From JAERML01 sp035687895 (lineage in GTDB: Bacteria; Bacteroidota; Ignavibacteria; UBA10030; UBA6906): DNA of 24,830 nt. The notes beneath the pieces are model-generated. The model saw only the letters and a list, made by a program, of their open reading frames with translations. It was not told the origin of the DNA and searched no databases. The position numbers were made by a program, and so were the translations under genes. Positions 14,215-21,914 of this stretch are shown here, in pieces (within the stretch, counting starts at the first letter, position 1; the number at the start of each line of letters is the position of its first letter). Where the stretch lies: the NCBI GenBank assembly GCA_035687895.1, contig DASRUE010000275.1:1-24830 (forward strand). The letters are read 5' to 3'.

Positions 14215-14574
14215 TCAATACTCCGAGACATGTCTAACACCGAGACGAATGAGATCTTCGATGTGCTCATCATCCAGCATGTAATAGGTCATCTTCCCTT
14301 CTTTCCGATACTTCACCAGGCGCATGGTTTTCATGGTGCGAAGCTGGTGTGAGACAGCCGAATCAGACAGGAGAAGGAGTCCGGCAATATCACCGACACA
14401 CAATTCACTTCGTGCAAGGGCCAGACATATTTTCAGGCGTGTGACATCGCCCAACACTTTGAATGTCTCGCTCAGGCCAAGGAGTGTGTTTTCATCATGG
14501 ATGGCTTTCCGCGCAGCGGTGGCATTCTCCCGGTGCACAAATGTGACAGTTTCTGCAAGGTTCTTGGTTTTCAT
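14215..14574 (-). CDS. ArsR/SmtB-family metal-sensing repressor (SmtB/CzrA/ZiaR-like)
   Basis: The 119-residue winged-helix protein closely resembles SmtB: 'ELCVGDIAGLLLLSDSAVSH' is the recognition region, followed by 'QLRTMKTMRLVKYRKEGKMT' and 'YYMLDDEH'. All four alpha-5 zinc ligands align: Asp102, His104, His115 and Glu118, corresponding to Asp104, His106, His117 and Glu120 of SmtB. The CadC-type CxC in alpha-3 is absent, favouring a Zn (or Co) sensor over a Cd/Pb sensor. Known mechanism: the apo-dimer binds the operator, and metal binding at alpha-5 releases it. The ATG at 14574 has a GAGGG about 6 nt upstream; an in-frame TTG at 14589 is inside the operator and less likely. It precedes the pump gene by 4 nt and a 26-bp palindrome lies 10 bp upstream. 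Confidence 0.95.
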   Translation of the reverse strand: MKTKNLAETVTFVHRENATAARKAIHDENTLLGLSETFKVLGDVTRLKICLALARSELCVGDIAGLLLLSDSAVSHQLRTMKTMRLVKYRKEGKMTYYMLDDEHIEDLIRLGVRHVSEY

Positions 14575-14584
14575 CGCGACCCTC

Positions 14585-14610
14585 AACAATTGAATACATA
14601 TTCAATTGTT
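14585..14610. promoter_or_regulatory. Perfect 12-2-12 palindromic operator for the SmtB-type repressor
   Basis: AACAATTGAATA (14585-14596), CA, TATTCAATTGTT (14599-14610). The half-sites are exact inverted repeats, matching the 12-2-12 architecture of SmtB/CzrA/ZiaR operators with a TGAA..TTCA core. It begins 2 bp downstream of the -10 box and covers the expected transcription start. Confidence 0.88.
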
Positions 14611-14612
14611 CC

Positions 14613-14641
14613 AATATAGGAGTGTTGATGTAAAGAATCAA
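14613..14641 (-). promoter_or_regulatory. Promoter of the metal-efflux operon
   Basis: On the minus strand: TTGATT (14641-14636), 17 bp, TATATT (14618-14613). The operator starts immediately downstream at 14610, so repressor binding would block initiation. The promoter lies just past the PAP2 gene stop at 14649. Confidence 0.78.
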
Positions 14642-14648
14642 GGGAATT

Positions 14649-15605
14649 TCAGGCAAGGGGAAAACGGCTTTCCATCGTTTCCATCCGTGTCTTTGTAGAC
14701 TCGTACAATCGCCGGGAGGTAAGAACACACAGAACCATGCACAGGGCACCGGCGAAAAGGTCGACGACGTAGTGATACCGTTGGTAGACCGTTGCTACGA
14801 CCAGGAGTATTCCCACAATGTAGATCAAGAAGCGGACCTTTGCGCGCAGTTTCGCACTCAGGTACATGAGCACAAGGGTCATCATGGTGTGGCCGCTGGG
14901 AAATACATCGCGTTGAGTGCCTGCAATGGCTACCTCGTTCGGCACACCCATCGGAACTGACCCGCCGGCATTGACGAACCACCGGAGATACGGGGTCAGC
15001 AGCACCCCGGGGAGGTCGGTATCCAGCGCGCTGAAGTCATGCAGCGTGAAGCGTGGCCCGATGGCAGGAAGGAAGAAATAGCCGACATAGGAGAGAAAGA
15101 ATCCATACACACATGTGAACATAAAGTAGTGAAAAAGATCCAAGTTGTGCCGACGGTACAATTCGTATCCGAGAACGAGAAAGAGAAAATAGAACGAGGT
15201 ATAGGCAATCTGCAGAATTTCTGTCATCCATGGATTCGCATATTGCATGAACCACTCGGTGGGGTTCACGCCAAACAACCACCGGTCGATCGCAATCAAA
15301 AGATCATCATAATCGCGCCCGAAATGAAGTGGCTTGATCATGAAGTAGAGTTCCTTGAATAGAAGGAAGACCGCCGGAGCCATGTACCAGTCGTGAACGT
15401 ATGATAGGAGACGGGAAACGGTTGTGTGCCGCAGATACCCGAGGATGCAGACTGCCACTGTGAGTGCGCAATTGATCAGCACGAGGTTCAGCCATTGCGG
15501 GATCCGTGCGGCAAACACCAGGTTGATCAGCGAGAGGAGTGTAAGATAACCAATCACAAGTACGTCGCCGGCGTGCAGATAGACAGTCACCTTCCGGAAA
15601 TCCAT
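14649..15605 (-). CDS. PAP2-family phosphatase/phosphotransferase, multi-pass inner-membrane protein
   Basis: From the ATG at 15605 the protein has 318 residues and about six hydrophobic helices. PAP2 motif 2 is 'FPSGHT' (PSGH at 236-239) and motif 3 is 'YQRYHYVVD' with Arg276, His278 and Asp282; the motif 1 equivalent is degenerate, with 'FFLPAIGPRF' (Gly-Pro-Arg at 183-185) instead of KxxxxxxRP. This pattern fits the inositolphosphotransferase-like PAP2_3 branch (Aur1/Ipt type) rather than the classic lipid phosphate phosphatases. Likely substrate: a lipid-linked phosphate at the periplasmic face, but unproven. A longer frame to 15698 would overlap mgtE by 80 bp and is rejected; the chosen ATG is 13 bp after the mgtE stop. 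No strong Shine-Dalgarno is seen. Confidence 0.82.
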   Translation of the reverse strand: MDFRKVTVYLHAGDVLVIGYLTLLSLINLVFAARIPQWLNLVLINCALTVAVCILGYLRHTTVSRLLSYVHDWYMAPAVFLLFKELYFMIKPLHFGRDYDDLLIAIDRWLFGVNPTEWFMQYANPWMTEILQIAYTSFYFLFLVLGYELYRRHNLDLFHYFMFTCVYGFFLSYVGYFFLPAIGPRFTLHDFSALDTDLPGVLLTPYLRWFVNAGGSVPMGVPNEVAIAGTQRDVFPSGHTMMTLVLMYLSAKLRAKVRFLIYIVGILLVVATVYQRYHYVVDLFAGALCMVLCVLTSRRLYESTKTRMETMESRFPLA

Positions 15606-15618
15606 GCTGGCGTCGCTG

Positions 15619-17031
15619 CTATTGGATGAAGTGGAGGAGAACAGTGGAGAGACCCAGGAAAATGCCGAACCCGACAATGTCCTGAAATGTGGTTTCAAAC
15701 GGCCCTGCGGTTACCGCGGGATCGAACCCGAGCCGTTTCGAGACGAGCGGGATCAGCGTCCCCATGGTTCCCGCCGTCGACATGGAGGCGAACATCGATA
15801 CACCGACCACCATGCCGAATGGCCAGTGGTGCGCCCAGAGCGCGGCAATTGTGCCAAGAGTTGCACCACACACACCGGCCATCAAGAGTACGGTCCGGAT
15901 CTCGCGCCACCACGCACGGCGCCAGTCGGAGAGGGCAACCTGGCCGGTCGCCAACCCGCGCACGATAATCGCTGCTGCCTGCAACCCTACGTTGCCGGAA
16001 ATGGCCGAGATAACCGGCATGAAGCTCGCAAGCAGGATCACCTTGCTCAGGGTCTCGTCGAACAGCGACACCACCATTCCCGAGACCAACGACACGGCCA
16101 TAGTCGCGAGGAGCCACGGAATACGCATACGGGCAATTTGGAGCGGGGATTTTCTCTCCATTTCCGCCGCGTCACTACCCATCATCTTGTAGATATCCTC
16201 AGATGCTTCCTCCTCCATTACTTCGACAATATCATCCGCAGTGATGTGGCCGAGGATCTTATTCTGTTCATCCACTACCGGAACGGAGACGAGGTTGTAT
16301 TTCTTGAAAATTTGCGCCACCTCCTCCTGATCCACCTCTGCCTTCACACTGATAACATCTTCGCGCATGATTTTGTAGAGTCGTCTGGCGGGCGGATGAA
16401 GGAGAAGACGCTCGATAGGAATGACGCCACGAAGCACCCTTTCATCATCCACAACATACAGGTTGTAGATTCGATCCGTCTCCTTCGCAAGTCTCCTTAT
16501 GATCTGAATGGCTTTCTTGACTGTGTCCTTGCGATGCGCAACGGCGATTTCCTTTCCCATGACACCGGCTGCGGTACCTGGAGCGTATTGCAGGAGGTCT
16601 TTTAATTCTTTCGCAGCAGGCAGTTCAAGGATATCAAGCACGCTCCTGGCAACTTTTTCCGGGAGATCACGAACAACGTCAATCGCCTCGTCCGAGTCCA
16701 TTTCCCCAACAAGCTCGGAGATGCGAGTGTGAGACATCTCCCCCAGAACAACTGACCGTTGCGCGTCATTCATCTCGACGATAACGTCGCCGACACTTTC
16801 CTCAGGGATCAGAGAGAAGAAAAATGATGCGTCGGTAGGGTCGAGTCGGTTCAGGATGGCCGCTATGTCGGCAGGATGGAGATCGGCAATGATGTTCTTG
16901 AGATCATTGCGTGCCCCCGTGCGGATCAAGTCGACGATATCCGCCAGAAGTTCCTCATCGACCTCGAGCACATATCCGGGGTGATGATCCTGTTCCGAAA
17001 TTTCCCGCTTGTTTTGTTCTGTCATGATCAT
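15619..17031 (-). CDS. mgtE: Magnesium transporter MgtE
   Basis: The protein has about 470 residues from the ATG at 17031; in-frame alternatives are GTG at 17055 (478) and ATG at 17025. It shows the full MgtE order: an N-domain of alpha-helical repeats ('LHPADIAAILNRLDP'), two CBS domains ('IYNLYVVDDERVLRGVIPI' and 'YNLVSVPVVDEQNKILGHIT'), a plug helix, and a membrane domain of about five helices with 'PVISAISGNVGLQAAAIIVR' and 'VTAGPFETTFQDIVGFG'. Known role: dimeric Mg2+ channel gated by Mg2+ bound to the N/CBS domains. It follows rsmA closely in the asmA-rsmA-mgtE-PAP2 operon. No good Shine-Dalgarno distinguishes the candidate starts. Confidence 0.95.
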   Translation of the reverse strand: MIMTEQNKREISEQDHHPGYVLEVDEELLADIVDLIRTGARNDLKNIIADLHPADIAAILNRLDPTDASFFFSLIPEESVGDVIVEMNDAQRSVVLGEMSHTRISELVGEMDSDEAIDVVRDLPEKVARSVLDILELPAAKELKDLLQYAPGTAAGVMGKEIAVAHRKDTVKKAIQIIRRLAKETDRIYNLYVVDDERVLRGVIPIERLLLHPPARRLYKIMREDVISVKAEVDQEEVAQIFKKYNLVSVPVVDEQNKILGHITADDIVEVMEEEASEDIYKMMGSDAAEMERKSPLQIARMRIPWLLATMAVSLVSGMVVSLFDETLSKVILLASFMPVISAISGNVGLQAAAIIVRGLATGQVALSDWRRAWWREIRTVLLMAGVCGATLGTIAALWAHHWPFGMVVGVSMFASMSTAGTMGTLIPLVSKRLGFDPAVTAGPFETTFQDIVGFGIFLGLSTVLLHFIQ

Positions 17032-17058
17032 CTCGTCGTTCTCGGACAAGCGCACACT

Positions 17059-17853
17059 TCAGAGCGCATTGCTCAGCGCAGCCAGTTGCGCCACCGTGAG
17101 GTCTTCCGGACGTTGTTCGAGGTCGAACCCCTTAGGGAGTGCCAAGCCTTCCTTTTCGACGAACTCCTTGAGCGTGTTCCGCAGCATCTTCCGTCGTTTT
17201 CCGAAAACCGTGCGCACCATCCGTCTGAAGGTGCCCTCGTCACGTAGTGGGTATCTGGGGATGAGACGCATTTGCAACTGTATTACCGAGGAGGTCACGT
17301 CTGGCTTCGGGTAGAACACCGTGGGCGGAACATCAAACAGGTGTGTTGCATCGCTGAAGAGCTGCGTGAACACCGAGAGAATGCCATACTCTTTGGTACG
17401 CGGGCCTGCCACCAGTCGCCTCGCCACTTCCCGCTGCATCATCATCGTCACATCGTGGACGTGTGTACGGTGGTCCAGCAGGTGGAAGAGAATGGGACTG
17501 GTAATGTTGTAGGGGATGTTTCCCACTATGCGAAGGTCTGCCCCCGCCGCAAGAGCCAGCGCGTCAAGATCAGTTTCCAGGAAATCCCCGTGCACCACCT
17601 GCATCCGTTCTGCAGGAAATTGTTGCGCAAGCCTTTGGATGACACGTTCATCCAGGTCCACGACCACAAGGCGGCGTACTGCCGTGACAAGGTACTTCGT
17701 CAAGGCCCCTTCGCCAGGTCCGATCTCCACCACCACATCAGTCGTCTTTGGAGCAACAGCAGCAATGATCTTCCGGGCGATGTTCTCGTCACGTAGAAAA
17801 TTCTGTCCGAGCGATTTCTTCGGTCGGAGGGGGGCAATTGCGCGGGCGTTCAC
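17059..17853 (-). CDS. rsmA: 16S rRNA (adenine-1518/1519-N6)-dimethyltransferase
   Basis: The 264-residue protein is a complete KsgA/RsmA. It has the N-terminal 'KKSLGQNFLRDE', SAM motif I 'VEIGPGEGALT' (residues 42-52), an acidic motif II ('VVDLDERVI'), 'VVHGDFLETD', and catalytic motif IV 'GNIPYNITSP' (Asn112-Ile-Pro-Tyr115). The C-terminal small helical domain contains 'VFGKRRKMLRNTLKEF', also typical. It dimethylates two adenines in helix 45 of 16S rRNA during 30S maturation. Start is GTG at 17853, 6 bp after the asmA-like gene stop; the ribosome site is weak. The gene lies between an AsmA-family gene and mgtE in one transcript. Confidence 0.97.
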   Translation of the reverse strand: MNARAIAPLRPKKSLGQNFLRDENIARKIIAAVAPKTTDVVVEIGPGEGALTKYLVTAVRRLVVVDLDERVIQRLAQQFPAERMQVVHGDFLETDLDALALAAGADLRIVGNIPYNITSPILFHLLDHRTHVHDVTMMMQREVARRLVAGPRTKEYGILSVFTQLFSDATHLFDVPPTVFYPKPDVTSSVIQLQMRLIPRYPLRDEGTFRRMVRTVFGKRRKMLRNTLKEFVEKEGLALPKGFDLEQRPEDLTVAQLAALSNAL

Positions 17854-17859
17854 CGGACG

Positions 17860-20439
17860 CTACTTCTTTTTCTTAAACAGGCCCTTCAGAAGCTCCTCCC
17901 CTTTTTTCTTTGCCTGGTCTTCCAGTTTTTTGGCTTCGTCCGCCACTTTCTGCTTTACAAGATCCTGCGCTCTCTGTTGGGCTTCACGCGTGTCGAGCGC
18001 CACTTTAGGGTTCTCCGTCGTGCCGCCAACGACGAGGTTCAGCCGTACTCTGCCGGTGGATTCATCCTTGAAGAGTTTTACCGCTTCACCCGCGAAGCCG
18101 GGGACCGTCACTTTCGTCGATGTTTTTTCGGACAGAAGCATCGACATCGTGAGATCAAGCGTGCCATCAAGACCCTGAGAACCCTGTACCACATAGTCTG
18201 CCCCGAGTGCGGAAATCTTCAGGTCCTTGATGAACATCCGTCCATCAGAAATGGTGAAGGCCTGCGCCCAATCCTTGAAGGAAATCTCCTCGAGGTCGGG
18301 GAGATTGAGGAGGGTGGCAATTGCCGCATTCGTCTTTACGCCGGTTAAGCTGCCGTTTGCAACTTGCACTTTTCCCTGTCCCTCCAACGCGCGCGGGATC
18401 AGCCCGAGAGTATCATCCAACGCTCCCTTCAGTGTGGTGTTCATTGTCAGGGTCCCGAACATCCGACTGCCGAAGGATGTGAACTTCGGCAGGAGCGCGT
18501 GCGCATCAAGGCCGTTCAAGTCAAGCGCCAGGTCGAAGACCGGCCGATCCGGTTGCCGCATATTGACCGTTCCGCGCGTTGCAACCGAACCCCCAAACGT
18601 GGCACACGTGAAATCCCGCATCGTGATGACACCATCAGCAATTCGCATCATGCTTTTGACATTGCTCAACTCAAGCTTCTCCATCGTCAGCGTGCCGATG
18701 GTAGCAGCAATTTCCATGTCAACATTGGGAAGTGGCACACCACGTTGTGCAGGTGGCGGAGCCTGTGGGCTCTTGCCCTCCTTAGGTACCGAAGGGGTGG
18801 ACGTCGGGACAGATGTTCCGGATCCACCCTGAACAGATGCATCGTCCGACATGATATCGGCAGTGTAAAGATGGTTTGAAGCGAGGGTGAGGTTCGCTGT
18901 CGGCTTGGGAGCCTTGGGGTCGTCCGACATCATCGTGAGGTAGTTCTTCAAACGGAATCCAACAGCAAGATCTGATCTTCCCAATGTCATCACAAGACGT
19001 TTTGTTTCCACGATCTGATTGTTGAATGTGACCGTCCCGTTAAGATTCTGAACAGGATTCCTGCTGGAGGCCGATTTGATCGTCACGCTTTGGAACTCCA
19101 TGGTTCCCGCCGCTTTCATGGCTGCAGGGTTGGCCACCCGCCCGGCAATGTTGACGTTGGCTTTCATCGTGCCGGACAACTGGGTCCCTGTTTCCAGAGG
19201 ATAGTAGTCTTTCATCTCGTCAAGCCGCAAGGACGCATTGATGGCCATGGTCAATGCGGGAGCGTCGAAGTTAACAACCATCAGTGTTACGCTGAGAGGG
19301 TTGTTCCCTAGTGTGGCCGTACATTTTGTGAGCCGGAATTCCTGTCTTGCCGCTGAGCGGGTGAAATCTGCAACAAGGTTGACGTTCGTGATCGGCTTGG
19401 GGAGCCGCGCGTACTGGATACGGGCGTCAGTTGCAGAAATGGCACCGGAGACCGTCGGAGTGGTCGAGGCACTGACCACACCGGTGATGGAAATTCTCAC
19501 CCTGGCAATGCCCTCACCCTTGACCCCTTCCGCCTTCTTCATATATTCCTTGGGAGCGATGGAGAGCAACTCCGCAATATTGATCCGATCTGACTCGAGA
19601 GCAATGTCTAGACTTGGATCCCCGGACACCGTACCGATCGTCCCCTTCACAGCAAGCGCCATGTCCTGCACCGTGAGTTCACCTTCCTGAATGAGCAGCC
19701 GGTCTTCTTCTCCTTCATAGAGGAGATCAAGTCGTGATGCAAGATGGAGACCGGACACCAGAGGGGTGCTCACTGAGCCATAGCTGAATTGCTGCACAGA
19801 GCTTTCGCTTTCAATTCTCATTTCCTGCACCACTGGAAGGTACTCCATCCGGATTTTCTGGTTGAGTCCTTCGATTCGCATGGCAGAGTTCTCCTTCCTG
19901 TCCACGTACTCCACCCTTCCATCGACGATCTGGAGGTTGGACAGGAGGAAGGCGCCTCCGGCATCTGCCGCGGTCCCGACTGCCACTCTCCCTGTGTCCA
20001 TCAACGCCGGGCTTCCCATGGCCGGGGGTGGTGCGTTATCAGCATAGTTGGCGATGCCGGCGGTATTGATTTCGAGAAGAATGTCCGGGCGTTCAAGAAC
20101 CACTGTTGTAATTTCCAGACTTCCTTTCAGGAGTGACAGCAATCGGATGTCGAGCACAAGCCGTTCGAGTGCAAGGAACGGTCTCTTCGAGAACCCCTTC
20201 CCGTCAGGATTGGAAATGGCAAGACCGCCGACTTCGATAGCAAGCGTTGGGAAGACCGACAAATCGATCGTGTTGATGGATACTGATCGTTTTGTTTCCT
20301 CTTCGATCTTCGGAATGATAATTGCTTTTAGCCGATCACCGGTGAAATACGCCTTTACTGCAATCACTCCACCAACGAGAAGCAGGAGTGGAACAGCCAG
20401 GACAATCAGCCAGATTTTTCCTTTTCGTGTCAAAGCCAT
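17860..20439 (-). CDS. AsmA-family envelope protein
   Basis: From the ATG at 20439 the product has 859 residues. A short basic N-terminus (MALTRKGK) precedes one transmembrane anchor (residues 9-28), then a long periplasmic region begins with the AsmA pattern 'IIPKIEEETKRSVSINTIDL' and 'PTLAIEVGGLAISNP'. The C-terminal AsmA_2-like part has 'EGQGKVQVANGSLTGVKTNA' and 'ALGADYVVQGSQGLDGTLDL'. It ends with a charged, probably coiled-coil Lys-rich tail ('DQAKKKGEELLKGLFKKKK'). AsmA proteins belong to the bridge-like group linked to phospholipid transport between the membranes; that role is inferred from family. GGGAAG sits 5 nt before the ATG, and the -35/-10 pair lies about 70 bp further up; the frame to 20658 would run through that promoter. 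Confidence 0.88.
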   Translation of the reverse strand: MALTRKGKIWLIVLAVPLLLLVGGVIAVKAYFTGDRLKAIIIPKIEEETKRSVSINTIDLSVFPTLAIEVGGLAISNPDGKGFSKRPFLALERLVLDIRLLSLLKGSLEITTVVLERPDILLEINTAGIANYADNAPPPAMGSPALMDTGRVAVGTAADAGGAFLLSNLQIVDGRVEYVDRKENSAMRIEGLNQKIRMEYLPVVQEMRIESESSVQQFSYGSVSTPLVSGLHLASRLDLLYEGEEDRLLIQEGELTVQDMALAVKGTIGTVSGDPSLDIALESDRINIAELLSIAPKEYMKKAEGVKGEGIARVRISITGVVSASTTPTVSGAISATDARIQYARLPKPITNVNLVADFTRSAARQEFRLTKCTATLGNNPLSVTLMVVNFDAPALTMAINASLRLDEMKDYYPLETGTQLSGTMKANVNIAGRVANPAAMKAAGTMEFQSVTIKSASSRNPVQNLNGTVTFNNQIVETKRLVMTLGRSDLAVGFRLKNYLTMMSDDPKAPKPTANLTLASNHLYTADIMSDDASVQGGSGTSVPTSTPSVPKEGKSPQAPPPAQRGVPLPNVDMEIAATIGTLTMEKLELSNVKSMMRIADGVITMRDFTCATFGGSVATRGTVNMRQPDRPVFDLALDLNGLDAHALLPKFTSFGSRMFGTLTMNTTLKGALDDTLGLIPRALEGQGKVQVANGSLTGVKTNAAIATLLNLPDLEEISFKDWAQAFTISDGRMFIKDLKISALGADYVVQGSQGLDGTLDLTMSMLLSEKTSTKVTVPGFAGEAVKLFKDESTGRVRLNLVVGGTTENPKVALDTREAQQRAQDLVKQKVADEAKKLEDQAKKKGEELLKGLFKKKK

Positions 20440-20505
20440 AGAGCTTCCCGCAAATGCGGTCCGGTGTGTGTGAAGTGAGCGAGAAATGAAGAAGACAATG
20501 GTGTC

Positions 20506-20534
20506 AATATAGACAAGTGACCTCCGAATGTCAA
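20506..20534 (-). promoter_or_regulatory. Near-consensus sigma70-type promoter of asmA-rsmA-mgtE-PAP2
   Basis: On the minus strand: TTGACA (20534-20529), 17 bp, TATATT (20511-20506), the best promoter in the window. The expected leader before the ATG at 20439 is about 60 nt. Confidence 0.82.
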
Positions 20535-20678
20535 CGAATTCTGAGCATTGTACAGGGTCGCGGGTCTCCGTTTTTTTGTCTGCGGATCTCGCGATCCTGT
20601 TCGTTGACGTAATTTGGAGCTTGTCCTTGTGCGTTCGCCGTAGCACTAAACACGGCATCTGCCCGTCATTTCAACGCG

Positions 20679-20707
20679 TTGATTTTCAGAACGGAATTGG
20701 TTAGTTT
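20679..20707 (+). promoter_or_regulatory. Candidate promoter of the GT2-GT9-YfhO group
   Basis: TTGATT (20679-20684), 17 bp, TAGTTT (20702-20707), about 46 bp before the ATG at 20754. An in-frame TTG at 20679 is part of this -35 box, which favours the downstream ATG as the translational start. Confidence 0.5.
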
Positions 20708-20753
20708 GATTGAAAATCTGAACCTGTGCAGCATCCATCACATCGCAACCCCG

Positions 20754-21899
20754 ATGCCCAACCCGCTAGCAGAAAACCAGGAACGACCTGAGCAGTCGGG
20801 CCGCCCTCCCCAACAGAATCCCCCTCCTTCAGAAGAGCAGCCATCGCGCCAAGGCGGGCACCCACAGCGCATTCAAGGAGGAAAGCTGCAGAGCAGACCA
20901 AACAGACAGGAGGATGGTGGCCAGCGTCAGAACCAGGAACGACGTCAACAGAATCAGCCGCAACGACACGGCCCGGAAATCAGCGTAGTGATCCCCTTGC
21001 TGAATGAGGAGGACTCGCTGAAGGAACTCCACTCGCAGCTCAAGGCTACACTTAGCCGCATGGGGGGGCGCTACGAGCTTCTGTTTATTGATGATGGCAG
21101 TACTGACAGATCATTTCAAGTTCTCCGGGATTTGAAGCGGATCGATCACCGGATCAAGGTGATTCGTTTCCGTCGGAATTATGGCAAGTCCGCCGCCCTG
21201 GCAGTCGGCTTTGAGCATGCCCAGGGGAACATTGTGATTACCATGGATGCCGACCTGCAGGATGACCCTGCCGAGATCCCATCGCTCGTCAGGAAAATCA
21301 GCGAAGGATTCGATCTTGTGTCTGGATGGAAGAAAGTCCGCCGCGATCCAATTACCAAGACCCTCCCCTCCAGATTCTTCAATTTCGTCACCTCCATGAT
21401 GACCGGCATCAGGCTTCACGATTTCAACTGCGGTTTGAAGGCCTACAAGCGCGATGTTGTAAAAACTGTCCGCGTATACGGCGAGTTACACCGCTATATC
21501 CCTGCGCTGGCGCACTGGGAAGGGTTCAAGATCGGCGAGATGGTAGTCCAGCACCGTGCCCGCAAGTATGGAAAGACAAAGTTTGGTTTCGGGCGGTTCT
21601 GGAAGGGCTTCCTCGATTTACTCACCATGTTGTTTACTACGCGCTACTTCCGCAAGCCACTACATTTGTTTGGGTTTTGGGGGATGATTGCTGTTCTGGT
21701 TGGAGTCGGGATCGATGGCTATCTTGTCGTAGAGTGGTCCCTCGGTCAGACGTCTCTCAGCAACCGTCCCCTCTTTCTCGGCGGCATCCTGTTGATCATC
21801 GTCGGAATCCAGTTCGTCTCTATCGGGTTGCTCGGCGAGATGATCAGCAAGACGGGGCAGGCACAGGAGCAGTACGCAATCAGAGATTTTATCAAGTAA
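20754..21899 (+). CDS. DPM1-like family 2 glycosyltransferase with disordered N-terminal extension
   Basis: From ATG 20754 the protein has 381 residues. Residues 1-74 are Gln/Pro/Arg/Glu-rich and almost free of hydrophobic residues. The GT2 domain begins with 'ISVVIPLLNEEDSLKEL' (76-92) and carries 'DDGSTD' (113-118), 'FRRNYGKSAALAVGFEHAQG' and the metal/nucleotide-binding 'DADLQDDP' (165-172). The tail has two hydrophobic helices ('LFGFWGMIAVLVGVGIDGYL' and 'LGGILLIIVGIQFVSIGLLG') as in polyprenyl-phosphate hexose or aminoarabinose synthases (DPMS, ArnC). Likely reaction: sugar transfer from NDP-sugar to polyprenyl phosphate at the inner membrane. The related cores are about 310-330 residues, so the extension is extra. 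GT9 follows after 15 bp. The start lacks a Shine-Dalgarno. Confidence 0.88.
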   Translation: MPNPLAENQERPEQSGRPPQQNPPPSEEQPSRQGGHPQRIQGGKLQSRPNRQEDGGQRQNQERRQQNQPQRHGPEISVVIPLLNEEDSLKELHSQLKATLSRMGGRYELLFIDDGSTDRSFQVLRDLKRIDHRIKVIRFRRNYGKSAALAVGFEHAQGNIVITMDADLQDDPAEIPSLVRKISEGFDLVSGWKKVRRDPITKTLPSRFFNFVTSMMTGIRLHDFNCGLKAYKRDVVKTVRVYGELHRYIPALAHWEGFKIGEMVVQHRARKYGKTKFGFGRFWKGFLDLLTMLFTTRYFRKPLHLFGFWGMIAVLVGVGIDGYLVVEWSLGQTSLSNRPLFLGGILLIIVGIQFVSIGLLGEMISKTGQAQEQYAIRDFIK

Positions 21900-21914
21900 A
21901 CGTTTTCCTCCTGC

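Larger units (their letters stand above)
20440..20753. other. 314-bp divergent intergenic region between asmA-like and GT2 genes
   Basis: It holds the minus-strand asmA promoter (20506-20534) and a plus-strand candidate for GT2 (20679-20707). Between them is a 14-bp near-palindrome around 20584-20597 (GGATC, TCGC, GATCC) and a T7 tract at 20571-20577. I see no small gene, RNA or convincing terminator in it. Confidence 0.6.

Noticed and set aside
14211..14273. Longer ATPase start at 14273
   Set aside because: It overlaps the repressor gene by 59 bp; an ATG 4 nt past that stop with GGAG upstream fits better.
20561..20577. T7 tract as a terminator in the divergent region
   Set aside because: The preceding CGG-GTCT-CCG stem is only 3 bp and no gene ends here.
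20440..20658. N-terminal extension of the asmA-like gene to 20658
   Set aside because: It would translate through the best promoter in the window and put 73 unlike residues before a clean N-terminal membrane anchor.
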